NCBI RefSeq assembly: GCF_021432065.1
Contig: NZ_CP090365.1
Location: 992,001 to 1,056,000 of the forward strand
DNA: 64,000 nucleotides
DNA from: Photobacterium sp. TLY01
GTDB taxonomy: Bacteria > Pseudomonadota > Gammaproteobacteria > Enterobacterales > Vibrionaceae
Direction of reading: 5' to 3'
Shown here piece after piece: positions 7,501 through 16,411 of this stretch. The translations under genes were made by a program, and so were the position numbers. Numbering within the stretch: the first letter of the stretch is position 1; the number at the start of each line of letters is the position of its first letter. The notes under the pieces are model-generated. The model did no database searches, was not told the origin of the DNA, and was given only the letters and a program-made list of their open reading frames with translations.

Positions 7501-8445
7501 ATGAGTATCCCGGTAGGTATCAGTGCATGTGTACTTGGTGAGAAAGTGCGCTTCGACGGCGGCCACAAGCGAAACCGCTTTGTGACGGATGAACTGGCAA
7601 AGTTTGTCCAGTTCCGCCCGGTTTGTCCGGAAATGGCGATCGGTTTGCCTGTTCCACGCCCAACGATACGGCTGGTGCAGCAGGATAATGGTGAGCGTCT
7701 AGTCGACAGCAAAGGCGGTGAGCTTGATTTCACCGACAAGATGAAATCATTTGCTGATCAACACATCAGTGCCATCCAGTCATTGTGTGGATTTGTCGTA
7801 TGCGCGAAATCACCCACCTGTGGCATGGAAAGGGTGAAGCTGTATATCCCGAATGGAAATACGGTGCCGGGCGGCACAGTGGGTGTGTTTACCAAACAAC
7901 TGATGGCGGCGATGCCCTGGCTACCTGTTGAAGAGGACGGGCGGCTGCAAGATCCTGTGTTACGTGAAAATTTCGTCTTTCGTATTTATGCCTTGCACGA
8001 TTTTTACCAAAACGTAGGCAACAGCCTGACGCTGGATGCATTTGTTAAATTTCACTCACGCTATAAGTTCGTCTTAATGGCGCACAGCCCGACAGCATAC
8101 AGAGAGATGGGCCGCTTGGTGGCCGGTATCAAAGACTGGGATTTGGCGGAGTTTTTCGTTGAATACCGTCAGCAGTTCATGCATGCCCTGAGCAAACATG
8201 CTCGCCGGAGTAACAACACCAATGTGCTGATGCATTTGCAAGGTTATTTCAAACGTAACCTGACCCGCGAACAAAAGCAGGAGCTATTGGACCTGATTGA
8301 AAGCTACCGTTTGGGTCATCAACCCATTCTGGTTCCTCTGGCATTGATAAAACATTACTTAAAAGAATACCCGGATCCGTATCTGCAGTTACAGACGTTT
8401 CTGAATCCGTATCCGGAGGAGTTGAAATTACGTTATGGCCTCTGA
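7501..8445 (+). CDS. DUF523-DUF1722 protein, first gene of the photolyase operon
   Basis: 314 residues. The N-terminal half is DUF523 with conserved cysteines (SACVLG, RPVCPEMAIGLPVPR, CAKSPTCGMERV). The C-terminal half is DUF1722, the domain of E. coli YbgA, which is also encoded next to phrB (HSRYKFVLMAHSP near residue 180 to LVPLALIKHYL). No activity is known; the cysteine pattern hints at metal or cofactor binding. The ATG at 7501 directly follows the TTGTACA array, with a weak AGGTG. Its last 11 bases overlap the regulator gene, so the two are cotranscribed. Confidence 0.88.
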   Translation: MSIPVGISACVLGEKVRFDGGHKRNRFVTDELAKFVQFRPVCPEMAIGLPVPRPTIRLVQQDNGERLVDSKGGELDFTDKMKSFADQHISAIQSLCGFVVCAKSPTCGMERVKLYIPNGNTVPGGTVGVFTKQLMAAMPWLPVEEDGRLQDPVLRENFVFRIYALHDFYQNVGNSLTLDAFVKFHSRYKFVLMAHSPTAYREMGRLVAGIKDWDLAEFFVEYRQQFMHALSKHARRSNNTNVLMHLQGYFKRNLTREQKQELLDLIESYRLGHQPILVPLALIKHYLKEYPDPYLQLQTFLNPYPEELKLRYGL

Positions 8446-9286
8446 AGTTAAGTTATTCGCTATTCGAGAAGTGTCTGAAATGACGGGGGTCAATCCTGTC
8501 ACACTGCGTGCATGGCAACGCCGTTACGGGCTGATCAAGCCACAGCGCACAGACAAAGGACACCGTTTATACACACAGGATGACATTGAAAAGATCCGTT
8601 TAATTCTGTCCTGGCTGGAAAAAGGGGTCGCGATCAGCAAGGTCAGGCCTTTACTCGAAGGCAAGGTGAGTGATGACGCCAGTCAGGAAAATGACAGTGA
8701 GGGGATGACACAGATACTAAGCGCCTTAACAGATTGCCGGCGCGGAAAACTCGAACAGCAATTAAGTCAGTTGATGAAAGAATACCCGCTGCCCGTGTTT
8801 ATCGAAAAAGTGGTTGCGCCTGTGGACTTACAGGTCAATGACACAGCCAACCCGCTGCGTGCGATTCAGCAGGCACTATGGCAATCCACTCTGATAGAGC
8901 TATGTGCCAGCCTGGTTGCTAAAACCCGCAAACGGAGTGGAAGAAAAGCCATGCTGCTGAGTTTTGAACCGGCACAGGACGGCATTACGCATCACATCTG
9001 GCTTGGCGCCTTGTCGCTGAGTAATGAGGGTTACAGTGTCACCTTGCTGGATAACTTGCCGTTTAACAGCAAGTTACACGGCCTTGAAGCGGCGGTCTCT
9101 CAGCAGGGGATTGAATCTGTGGTTGTGATTGGAGAAAGCAAGCTGCCCCTGGCGATTTTGAAGCAGCTTGCGCGTCTTGACAGCGAGCTTGAGTGTCCGG
9201 TCTCGCTCAGGGGCAGTATTGCCGCGATTCATGCTGACTGGATCAAGCAGCGTAAAGGAGCCGAAAGTCATGGCCGCAACGAATAA
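8435..9286 (+). CDS. MlrA/BluR-type MerR-family regulator
   Basis: 283 residues. The MerR DNA-binding domain spans residues 6-75 (NPVTLRAWQRRYGLIKPQRT, GHRLYTQDDIEKI) and closely resembles E. coli MlrA. The C-terminal part has the fold outline of the cobalamin-binding domain of CarH/LitR. However, the upper-ligand Trp/Glu-His motif is lost, and the lower-ligand ExHxxG motif reads ITHHIW, keeping only a histidine. It is therefore probably not a B12 photoreceptor and may depend on another input, as MlrA and BluR do. It overlaps phrB by 17 bases. Likely controls this operon through the TTGTACA sites (inference). Confidence 0.85.
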   Translation: MASEVKLFAIREVSEMTGVNPVTLRAWQRRYGLIKPQRTDKGHRLYTQDDIEKIRLILSWLEKGVAISKVRPLLEGKVSDDASQENDSEGMTQILSALTDCRRGKLEQQLSQLMKEYPLPVFIEKVVAPVDLQVNDTANPLRAIQQALWQSTLIELCASLVAKTRKRSGRKAMLLSFEPAQDGITHHIWLGALSLSNEGYSVTLLDNLPFNSKLHGLEAAVSQQGIESVVVIGESKLPLAILKQLARLDSELECPVSLRGSIAAIHADWIKQRKGAESHGRNE

Positions 9287-10739
9287 CAGCAACCGATGCC
9301 TGGTGTGGTTTCGGGCAGATTTGAGAACGGTCGATAACACGGCCCTGATTCAGGCATGCCAAAACTATTCATCCGTGCTGGCAGTGTTCATTGTAACGCC
9401 GGAGCAATGGGCGGCTCACGATACAGCGCCCATTCAGATCGATTTCATTCGCCGTCGCTTAGCTGTGCTCAGGTCTCAACTGGCTGAGCTGAATATTCCG
9501 CTGCGCATCGAGTCCGTCGCAGACTTTAACGCTGTGCCCGACTATCTGGTAACACTGGCACACGACTGGCAGGCCGGTCACGTGTTCTGTAACAAACAGT
9601 ATGAATGGAATGAGCGACAGCGGGACTTGGCTGCCGGCCATGCCCTGGCCGAGGCGGGGATCAAATTCAGTGTACTTGAAGATACCTGTGTGCTTGCGGC
9701 CGGCACAATTCTGACCCGTCAGGGTGAACCTTTCCGGGTCTTTACACCATTTCGCCGCGAATGGCTGCGTCAGTTCCAGCAAAGCCCGGCGCTGGCGCAA
9801 ACTGCGCCGCAGCCTCTGACCCGCAGTGATTGTGATCCCCGTTTTGGCTCAGAGACAGAATCCAATCCCGGTCAGTCATGGTTGGGCTATCCGCTGGCAG
9901 ACAGCAGCCTCTGGCCTGTTGAAGAAGACACGATTCGCGATGCGCTGATGCGATTTTGTATCGAGCATGTTGCTGACTACGGTGAACAGCGGGATTTTCC
10001 GGCTGTGGAAGGTACCAGTAAGTTATCACCGTATCTGGCCATTGGAGCTTTATCCGCCCGTCAATGTGTTTCCGCGATCCTGCATGAGCATCCGCAGGCG
10101 CTTGAGAAGCAGGATGCCGGCCCTTTTGTCTGGCTCAATGAAATTATCTGGCGTGAGTTTTACCGCCATCTGATTGATGCCTATCCGAAAGTCAGCCGGG
10201 CGCAGCCATTTATCGACTGGACTAAGCAGGTGGCCTGGCATTCCGACAAAGCAGCACTGGCACGATGGCAACAGGGAGAAACCGGTTTTCCTATCGTTGA
10301 TGCTGCGATGCGGCAACTGAAAGCTACCGGCTGGATGCATAACAGACTGCGGATGATTACCGCCAGCTTCTTAACGAAGGATTTGCTGATCCACTGGCAG
10401 GCGGGTGAGCAGTGGTTTATGTCTCATCTGATCGACGGGGATTTGGCGTCGAATAATGGGGGCTGGCAATGGGCGGCATCTACCGGCACCGATGCTCAGC
10501 CTTATTTCCGGGTGTTTAATCCGACCACGCAGGGAAAAAAGTTTGATCCAAATGGTGAGTTCATCCGTACATGGGTAAAAGAACTCGATCGCGTGCCTGA
10601 CAAATATATCCACAATCCCCATGAATGGTCAGGTGCAGCCAGTCTTGCGTACCCCCCACCGATGGTGGATCACAAGTTGGCGAGATTACACGCCATTGAG
10701 GCATTTAAACAGGCAAAAGCCGCAGCAGAAGCGGGTTAA
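9270..10739 (+). CDS. phrB: Class I deoxyribodipyrimidine photolyase (cryptochrome/photolyase family)
   Basis: 489 residues (E. coli PhrB 472). Residues 8-140 form the antenna-binding photolyase domain (CLVWFRADLRTVDNTAL). The C-terminal FAD-binding domain shows WLNEIIWREFYRHL, GFPIVDAAMRQLKATGWMHN and GDLASNNGGWQWAAS, including tryptophans of the electron-transfer chain. It repairs cyclobutane pyrimidine dimers using blue or near-UV light. The ATG at 9270 has AAAGGAG at 9254-9260 and lies inside the regulator gene; the frame upstream of it is a shadow of that gene. Third gene of the operon. Confidence 0.95.
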   Translation: MAATNNSNRCLVWFRADLRTVDNTALIQACQNYSSVLAVFIVTPEQWAAHDTAPIQIDFIRRRLAVLRSQLAELNIPLRIESVADFNAVPDYLVTLAHDWQAGHVFCNKQYEWNERQRDLAAGHALAEAGIKFSVLEDTCVLAAGTILTRQGEPFRVFTPFRREWLRQFQQSPALAQTAPQPLTRSDCDPRFGSETESNPGQSWLGYPLADSSLWPVEEDTIRDALMRFCIEHVADYGEQRDFPAVEGTSKLSPYLAIGALSARQCVSAILHEHPQALEKQDAGPFVWLNEIIWREFYRHLIDAYPKVSRAQPFIDWTKQVAWHSDKAALARWQQGETGFPIVDAAMRQLKATGWMHNRLRMITASFLTKDLLIHWQAGEQWFMSHLIDGDLASNNGGWQWAASTGTDAQPYFRVFNPTTQGKKFDPNGEFIRTWVKELDRVPDKYIHNPHEWSGAASLAYPPPMVDHKLARLHAIEAFKQAKAAAEAG

Positions 10740-10764
10740 TTCGACACAGGAAGGAAGCCACATC

Positions 10765-11244
10765 ATGAAAGAGCAGGACCGCGAGCAGGAATCACGGACT
10801 GAGGCACCTGATACGACAGGTGTACAGTTGCCGGTGATGGACAGATTTATCCGTGTGTACAGTGATCTGGGGAAAGACAACCTTGCCAGTCTTGAATCCC
10901 TCTATCATCCGGATGTGGTGTTTGAAGACCCTGCTCATCTGGTGGAGGGCTGGCCAGCACTGGAAGCTTATTTCAGACGCCTGTTTACGAATGTCACCCA
11001 GTGTACCTTCACCATTGAAGAGAGTATGGGGGATACGCATCAGGGGTATGTGGTGTGGACCATGACATTTGCGCATCCGAAATTATCAAAAGGCGAGCCT
11101 CGCACTGTCAAAGGGTGCTCGCATCTGAGTTTTCAGGACAACCGTGTGATTCAACACAGGGACTATTTCGATCTGGGCGAAATGCTGTACGAAGCAATCC
11201 CGGTTCTCGGTCGTGTGGTGAAAATGATTAAGGCAGGTTTGTGA
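10765..11244 (+). CDS. SnoaL-like (NTF2-fold) protein
   Basis: 159 residues. After a polar N-terminus of about 25 residues comes an NTF2/SnoaL-like cone: LASLESLYHPDVVFEDPAHL, GWPALEAYFRRLF and VKGCSHLSFQDNRVIQHRDY. The family includes small cyclases, isomerases and binding proteins; the role here is unknown. A homologue in this position is common in photolyase-plus-lipid gene clusters. RBS AGGAAGG at 10749-10755. It lies 25 bases after phrB and overlaps the start of the SDR gene. Confidence 0.8.
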   Translation: MKEQDREQESRTEAPDTTGVQLPVMDRFIRVYSDLGKDNLASLESLYHPDVVFEDPAHLVEGWPALEAYFRRLFTNVTQCTFTIEESMGDTHQGYVVWTMTFAHPKLSKGEPRTVKGCSHLSFQDNRVIQHRDYFDLGEMLYEAIPVLGRVVKMIKAGL

Positions 11245-11978
11245 TGATGTCGACAGTACTGATTACAGGCGCCAGCTCTGGTATTGGCGCTCAGCTGGCT
11301 AAAGATTACGCCGCAGAAGGCTGGCAGGTCATTGCATGCGGACGCTCGCTGGAGAAGCTGCAGCAACTGGCGGATACCAGCGAAAAAATCAGGCCGCTTG
11401 CGTTTGATGTGACTGACTTTCAGGCGACAAAGGATGCTTTGGGCGATGCCTCTGTACGGCCAAATCTGATCATATTGAATGCAGGCACCTGCGAATATAT
11501 CGAGCAGGGCAAAGTGGATGTCGCGCTGTTCAGGCGCGTCTTCGATGTCAATTTCTTCGGCGTACTCAATTGCATCGAGGCTTTGCAGCCAATCTTTACG
11601 GAAACGACTCATCTCGCCATTGTCGGGTCAACGGCCAGCTATGTGCCCTTACCCCGGGCCGAGGCCTACGGTGCCTCAAAAGCTGCCCTGAGTTATCTGG
11701 TCAACACGCTGAAAATGGATCTTTCCCGTGACGGTGTCACTTTAACCTTGGTGTCACCCGGGTTTGTCAAAACCCCATTGACCGACAAAAACGATTTTGC
11801 GATGCCAATGCGGGTTACTGCGGACTATGCGTCCAAGAAAATCCGCAAAGGGATCGCCAAGCGTCAATCCGAAGTGCACTTCCCGCCGCTGTTCAGCGGG
11901 TATCTCAAATTACTGTCGCTGTTCCCAATGCCGTTACAGCTGGCAATCGTAAAAAAAATGACAGGGAAAACAAAATGA
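11244..11978 (+). CDS. Short-chain dehydrogenase/reductase
   Basis: 244 residues, classical SDR: the cofactor loop GASSGIG near residue 10, the NAG segment (LILNAGTCEY) and the catalytic YGASK near residue 145 (EAYGASKAAL). It should be an NAD(P)-dependent oxidoreductase acting on an alcohol or keto group; in this operon a lipid substrate is a fair guess. ATG 11244 overlaps the preceding stop; ATG 11247 is an equally good start. It overlaps the next gene by four bases. Confidence 0.88.
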   Translation: MMSTVLITGASSGIGAQLAKDYAAEGWQVIACGRSLEKLQQLADTSEKIRPLAFDVTDFQATKDALGDASVRPNLIILNAGTCEYIEQGKVDVALFRRVFDVNFFGVLNCIEALQPIFTETTHLAIVGSTASYVPLPRAEAYGASKAALSYLVNTLKMDLSRDGVTLTLVSPGFVKTPLTDKNDFAMPMRVTADYASKKIRKGIAKRQSEVHFPPLFSGYLKLLSLFPMPLQLAIVKKMTGKTK

Positions 11979-13261
11979 AAATTGCGATTATCGGTACTGG
12001 CATAGCAGGACTGACCTGCGCCTGGAAACTGCACGAGCAGCATGACATCACTGTGTTTGAGGCCAATGAATATATCGGCGGTCATACCGCTACGGTGGAT
12101 ATTGAAACTGCCAGCGGCCGTTATGCCATTGATACCGGTTTTATTGTCTTTAACAACAGAACCTACCCGCAGTTCGAAGCCTTGCTCAAAGAAATAGGCA
12201 TTGGCCGCCAGCCGACTGAGATGAGCTTCAGTGTGCAGAACGATGCGATCGGGCTGGAATACAACGGTCATGATGCGCTGTCGATGTTTGCCCAGCGCCG
12301 TAACTTCTTTCGTCCTGACTTTTACCGCTTTATCCGTGACATTCTGAGATTCAACAAGCTGGCAAGGGAAGCGGATCTGGAAGCACTGGCATCAATGACG
12401 CTAGGGGAGTTTCTTTCATCTCATAAGTTCAGTGAATATTTCTGTCAGAACTACATCTTGCCTATGGGGGCTGCTATCTGGTCATCGACTTTGTCAGATA
12501 TGCGGGCGTTTCCGTTGCCTTTCTTCGTGCGCTTTTTCCGCCACCATGGCTTGCTCGAAGTCACCAATCGTCCGCAATGGTATGTGGTGCCGGGCGGTTC
12601 GAGAGAATACGTCCGCAGCCTGACCCGTGACTTTGCTGACAGGATTCACCTGAATGAACCGGTCCTGAGCGTACAGCGTTCAGGCCCGAAGGCAGAAATC
12701 ACGACCGCGCGCAGACAACAGTATTTTGATCAGGTGATTTTTGCCTGCCACAGCGATCAGGCGCTTCGCATGCTGGTGGATCCGACGGTCAATGAAACTC
12801 AGGTCTTAGGTGCAATTCCTTACCAGCAAAATGAGGTAGTGTTACACACTGATCGCAACATGCTGCCCAAAGCCAAGCGTGCCTGGGCGGCCTGGAATTA
12901 CCACCTGCCGGATCATGCCAGTCGTGAGCGGCAACTGGCCAGCGTGACTTACAACATGAACATTCTGCAGGGGATCGACTCACCGGAGACCTTTTGCGTC
13001 ACGCTCAACCGCACTGACGATATCGATCCGCAAACGATCCTCCGCCGTTTCAGCTACGCGCATCCTGTGTTTAATACCCAGTCCATCGCCGCACAGGGGC
13101 AGCGTGCCTTGATCAACGGCAAGCAAGGGTGCTGGTTCTGTGGCGCTTACTGGTACAACGGGTTTCACGAAGACGGTGTGCGCAGTGCGCTGGATGTTGT
13201 GAATGCCATTGAGGGAATCGACAGCGACAAGCGCCAGACGAGATTGGAATTAGTCTCATGA
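11975..13261 (+). CDS. FAD-dependent amine-oxidase-like oxidoreductase
   Basis: 428 residues. The N-terminal dinucleotide-binding motif IAIIGTGIAGLTCAW is followed by VFEANEYIGGHTATVD, typical of the amine oxidase/phytoene-desaturase-like superfamily. DTGFIVFNNRTYPQF and the C-terminal CWFCGAYWYNGFHEDGVRSA complete the family pattern. Homologues regularly neighbour DUF1365 and cyclopropane-fatty-acid-synthase genes; they may oxidise or desaturate a fatty acyl chain, but this is inference. Four-base overlaps at both ends indicate tight translational coupling. Confidence 0.88.
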   Translation: MKIAIIGTGIAGLTCAWKLHEQHDITVFEANEYIGGHTATVDIETASGRYAIDTGFIVFNNRTYPQFEALLKEIGIGRQPTEMSFSVQNDAIGLEYNGHDALSMFAQRRNFFRPDFYRFIRDILRFNKLAREADLEALASMTLGEFLSSHKFSEYFCQNYILPMGAAIWSSTLSDMRAFPLPFFVRFFRHHGLLEVTNRPQWYVVPGGSREYVRSLTRDFADRIHLNEPVLSVQRSGPKAEITTARRQQYFDQVIFACHSDQALRMLVDPTVNETQVLGAIPYQQNEVVLHTDRNMLPKAKRAWAAWNYHLPDHASRERQLASVTYNMNILQGIDSPETFCVTLNRTDDIDPQTILRRFSYAHPVFNTQSIAAQGQRALINGKQGCWFCGAYWYNGFHEDGVRSALDVVNAIEGIDSDKRQTRLELVS

Positions 13262-14091
13262 CACGGCCTAGTTTACAGAGCGGCCTGTGTGTCGGGCAGG
13301 TCAGGCACCGTCGCTATACCCCGGTGAAGCACGCGTTCAGCTATCCCATGTTTATGCCTTTGATTGATCTTGATGAAGTGGCATTACTGGCTGAACAGGT
13401 CGTTGGATTTGGCTGTCGCTGGTATCACCCTGCGAGGTGGCGGCGTCAGGATTATCTGAGGGCTGAAGGAGAGGGCCCGTTAAAACTCAGGGTGCAGGAC
13501 AAGTTGTTTGAACTGACCGGTGAGCGGCTCACTGGCAAAGTGAAGCAACTGTGTCAGTTACGCTATTTCGGGCTCTATTTCAGCCCGCTGAATCTTTATT
13601 ACTGTTTCGATGAACAGGGTGAGTGGCGCTGGCTGTTGGCGGAAGTGAGCAATACCCCGTGGAACCAGCGTCATTACTATGCTGTGCCAGCTGTGTCGGA
13701 TTGGCATGAAAAGCCGTGGTTACAGGGCAAGGCTTTTCACGTGTCACCCTTCAATCCGATGGCTCAGCACTATCTGTGGCGGCTGAAGCCGCCTGTTGCT
13801 CAAGTTTTTGTGCATCTGGACATTAGGGGCAACGACACAGGTAATACCGTGATGGATGCCACGATGGCACTGCGTAAACAGGCTTTCACCACTCAGGTGC
13901 TCTGGCGTTTGTTACGCCAGACACCGGTTCAGACACTCAAGGTGGTCGCCGGCATTTACTGGCAGGCGATGAAGCTGTGGTGGAAAAAAGTGCCGTTTTA
14001 CGGATATCCGAAAAGTAACCATTTTCAATCAGAGGCAGCCAAAGGCTTCACCTCTGACAAGCCATTAAAAAGAAAACAACCGGAACGCTGA
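13258..14091 (+). CDS. DUF1365 protein
   Basis: 277 residues. Typical DUF1365 features: VGQVRHRRYTPVKHAFSYPM at residues 12-31, LRYFGLYFSPLNLYYCFD near 103-120, EVSNTPWNQRHYY, and FHVSPFNPMAQHYLW. The family almost always lies between an amine-oxidase-like flavoprotein and a CFA-synthase-like methyltransferase, suggesting a shared lipid pathway. Its biochemistry is not established. It overlaps the flavoprotein gene by four bases. Confidence 0.88.
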   Translation: MTRPSLQSGLCVGQVRHRRYTPVKHAFSYPMFMPLIDLDEVALLAEQVVGFGCRWYHPARWRRQDYLRAEGEGPLKLRVQDKLFELTGERLTGKVKQLCQLRYFGLYFSPLNLYYCFDEQGEWRWLLAEVSNTPWNQRHYYAVPAVSDWHEKPWLQGKAFHVSPFNPMAQHYLWRLKPPVAQVFVHLDIRGNDTGNTVMDATMALRKQAFTTQVLWRLLRQTPVQTLKVVAGIYWQAMKLWWKKVPFYGYPKSNHFQSEAAKGFTSDKPLKRKQPER

Positions 14092-14099
14092 GGTAGACG

Positions 14100-15335
14100 A
14101 TGTCGAACACAGAAACGAAAAGCAGCTATAGCACTCAAGCTGAAAAAGGCACCATGGCGCGCCGTCTGGTCTTTGCTTTGCTGGCACAATTGCGCCATGC
14201 CGGCCTGACACTGGTGGACAGCCAGGGTGAAACGCATCGCTTCGGGGATGAAACGTCGGATTGTCAGGCACATGTTCTGGTCAGAGAGCCCGGACTTTAC
14301 CAGCGCCTGCTACAGGGCGGCAGTATTGCGGCTGGTGAGGCTTACATGGATGGCTGGTGGGATTCTCCCGACATCACAGCTGTCGTTCAGGTACTGGCAA
14401 GAAATTTAGCCATGCTGGATAAGCTGGAATCGAAAACCAGCTGGATGACACGTCTGGCACAAAGCTGGCAGCATTTTACCCGTCGCAACAATAAAGCCGG
14501 TTCAAAACAAAACATACTGGCGCATTATGACTTGGGCAATGACTTTTACCGGACGTTTCTTGATCCGCAGATGCTGTATTCCTGCGGGATCTATCACGAT
14601 CCTTCAGAATCATTAGCACAGGCACAGTTCAACAAAATGGATCGCTTGTGCCGGCAACTGGATTTACAACCGGATGATCATCTGCTGGAAATTGGTACGG
14701 GTTGGGGGGCGTTGGCGATTCACGCTGCCAGACAGTACGGATGCCGGGTGACCACGACAACCATTTCTGATGCGCAATACGAATACGCCAAATCACGTGT
14801 TGAGCAGGAAGGCTTGTCCGATCGGATTACCTTACTGCGTAAGGATTACCGCGACTTGACCGGACAATACGACAAGCTGGTTTCTGTCGAAATGGTCGAG
14901 GCAGTCGGTAAACGCTATCTGGCGACTTACATCAAACAATGTCAGTCGCTGTTAAAAGAAGGCGGCCTGCTGGCAATACAGGCAATCACTATCGCGGATC
15001 AGCGTTTTGAGAGCTACAGCAAGGGCGTTGATTTTATTCAGAAACATATTTTTCCGGGGGGCTTCCTGCCGTCTGTGACGCTCCTCGCGCAAAGCCTGAC
15101 GCAATACAGCGATTTTGTTATCCGGGATCTGAAAGATATCGGGCTGGATTATGCTCGCACACTGGCCGACTGGCACCGTCTGTTCAATGCCAGTGCCGAT
15201 CAGCTCAGCAAACAGGGATTTGATCCACGTTTCATTCGTATGTGGCGCTATTACCTGTGTTATTGCGAAGGTGGATTCAAAGAAAAAACGATCAGTACAG
15301 TGCAGCTGATAGCCAGCAGACCAAAGTGGCACTAA
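14100..15335 (+). CDS. cfa: Cyclopropane-fatty-acyl-phospholipid synthase family methyltransferase
   Basis: 411 residues (E. coli Cfa 382). The SAM-binding motif LLEIGTGWGALAIHAA lies near residue 198. The family segments NILAHYDLGNDFYRTFLDP, DYRDLTGQYDKLVSVEMVEA and the C-terminal YYLCYCEGGF are present. Cfa uses S-adenosylmethionine to add a methylene bridge across unsaturated acyl chains in membrane phospholipid. Paralogues in light-stress operons can instead methylate acyl chains, so the exact product is open. GAGGTAG precedes ATG 14100, eight bases after DUF1365. Confidence 0.88.
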   Translation: MSNTETKSSYSTQAEKGTMARRLVFALLAQLRHAGLTLVDSQGETHRFGDETSDCQAHVLVREPGLYQRLLQGGSIAAGEAYMDGWWDSPDITAVVQVLARNLAMLDKLESKTSWMTRLAQSWQHFTRRNNKAGSKQNILAHYDLGNDFYRTFLDPQMLYSCGIYHDPSESLAQAQFNKMDRLCRQLDLQPDDHLLEIGTGWGALAIHAARQYGCRVTTTTISDAQYEYAKSRVEQEGLSDRITLLRKDYRDLTGQYDKLVSVEMVEAVGKRYLATYIKQCQSLLKEGGLLAIQAITIADQRFESYSKGVDFIQKHIFPGGFLPSVTLLAQSLTQYSDFVIRDLKDIGLDYARTLADWHRLFNASADQLSKQGFDPRFIRMWRYYLCYCEGGFKEKTISTVQLIASRPKWH

Positions 15336-15369
15336 CGAAACGGTTTACATGCAACGAGGGTAAAGCCCA

Positions 15370-15888
15370 ATGAAAACGTCCTGCGAGACCTCAGTTTTAT
15401 CGACCAAGGCACTGGTTGCCGGCGGTTTGTTGTTTAACGGTTTCTGGTTGCTGGCGGTGTTGGGACAAAACGACTGGATCGGGCTGCTCGCCGCCATGTT
15501 GCTCATCGTGTGGTGGCGATATCCGGCTGCAGTGAGAAAGGTGCTGGTTATCGCCCTGGCGGGCTGCGTGATGGATAGTGCATTGACTTTCACGGGGATT
15601 TACCGGTTTGAAAGCAGCTTTCTGCCGGTCTGGCTGATTTTGCTGTGGTTTGGTTTTGCCACTTTTGTCTGGTTCCTGCGTCATAACCTGGCTGGTTATC
15701 CGGCCGTGCTGGTGTTGCTGGCAGGCAGTGTCGGTGGTGCCGGCAGTTACCTGGCAGGAAAGCAGCTGGGTGCTGTGTCCTGGCCAGCTGGCGATACACT
15801 GACCTTTTTGATCGTCGCAGTGTGCTGGCTGGCTTTTTCAGGACTTCTTTTGCTGTGGATACGTTCCATGACCAAAAAGGAGGTGTGA
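15370..15888 (+). CDS. DUF2878 integral membrane protein
   Basis: 172 residues, almost entirely hydrophobic, with about five to six membrane segments (LVAGGLLFNGFWLLAVLG, LPVWLILLWFGFATFVWFL, LTFLIVAVCWLAFSGLLLLW). DUF2878 proteins are of unknown function and are found downstream of cfa-like genes in such clusters. RBS GAGGG lies upstream. It ends one base before the next gene, whose AAGGAGGTG binding site lies within its last codons. Confidence 0.82.
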   Translation: MKTSCETSVLSTKALVAGGLLFNGFWLLAVLGQNDWIGLLAAMLLIVWWRYPAAVRKVLVIALAGCVMDSALTFTGIYRFESSFLPVWLILLWFGFATFVWFLRHNLAGYPAVLVLLAGSVGGAGSYLAGKQLGAVSWPAGDTLTFLIVAVCWLAFSGLLLLWIRSMTKKEV

Positions 15889-15889
15889 G

Positions 15890-16393
15890 ATGCGTTTGCT
15901 CGCGATTTTTACCCTTTTATTGCTAGCGGTCTCGCCCGGGTTACTGGCCAGCGGTGCCTGGCAAAGTTGGCCGGTTGTCGGAGAGGCCACTTTAAAATGG
16001 GGGCCCTGGGTTATTTACGACTCTCAGCTTCGGACACCATCAGGGCAATACAACGCAACGATGGCCAATTCGGTTGCGCTGGTGATCAAATATCAGCGTG
16101 ATATCGATAAAGAAGATTTACTGGAGGCAACGGATGATCAATGGCAGAAACAGGGCGTTCCGACGGCCAAACGCCAGCAATGGCTGATGGTGCTCGATAC
16201 GATCTGGCCGAGTGTGCGTAAGGGCGATCGGCTGATATTTGTCGTTCACGCAAATGGAGGCACATTTTTCCGGGATAACACTGTGATAGGCGAAGTCCGG
16301 GACAGGGAAATGGCTGACGCCTTCCTGGGGATTTGGTTATCACCGGGGACCCAATATCCCGAGCTGAGAAAACGGCTCATTGGGCGGGTATGA
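15890..16393 (+). CDS. Exported chalcone-isomerase-like protein
   Basis: 167 residues with a signal peptide (LLAIFTLLLLAVSPGLLASG, residues 3-22). The mature part matches the bacterial chalcone-isomerase-like family: VGEATLKWGPWVIYDSQL, a long amphipathic middle and DAFLGIWLSPGTQYPELRKR at the end. In plants this fold includes fatty-acid-binding members, so a periplasmic lipid-binding role is conceivable. The start is supported by AAGGAGGTG. Co-operonic with DUF2878 and DUF3833. Confidence 0.78.
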   Translation: MRLLAIFTLLLLAVSPGLLASGAWQSWPVVGEATLKWGPWVIYDSQLRTPSGQYNATMANSVALVIKYQRDIDKEDLLEATDDQWQKQGVPTAKRQQWLMVLDTIWPSVRKGDRLIFVVHANGGTFFRDNTVIGEVRDREMADAFLGIWLSPGTQYPELRKRLIGRV

Positions 16394-16411
16394 CACGACG
16401 GGAGAAACAGG

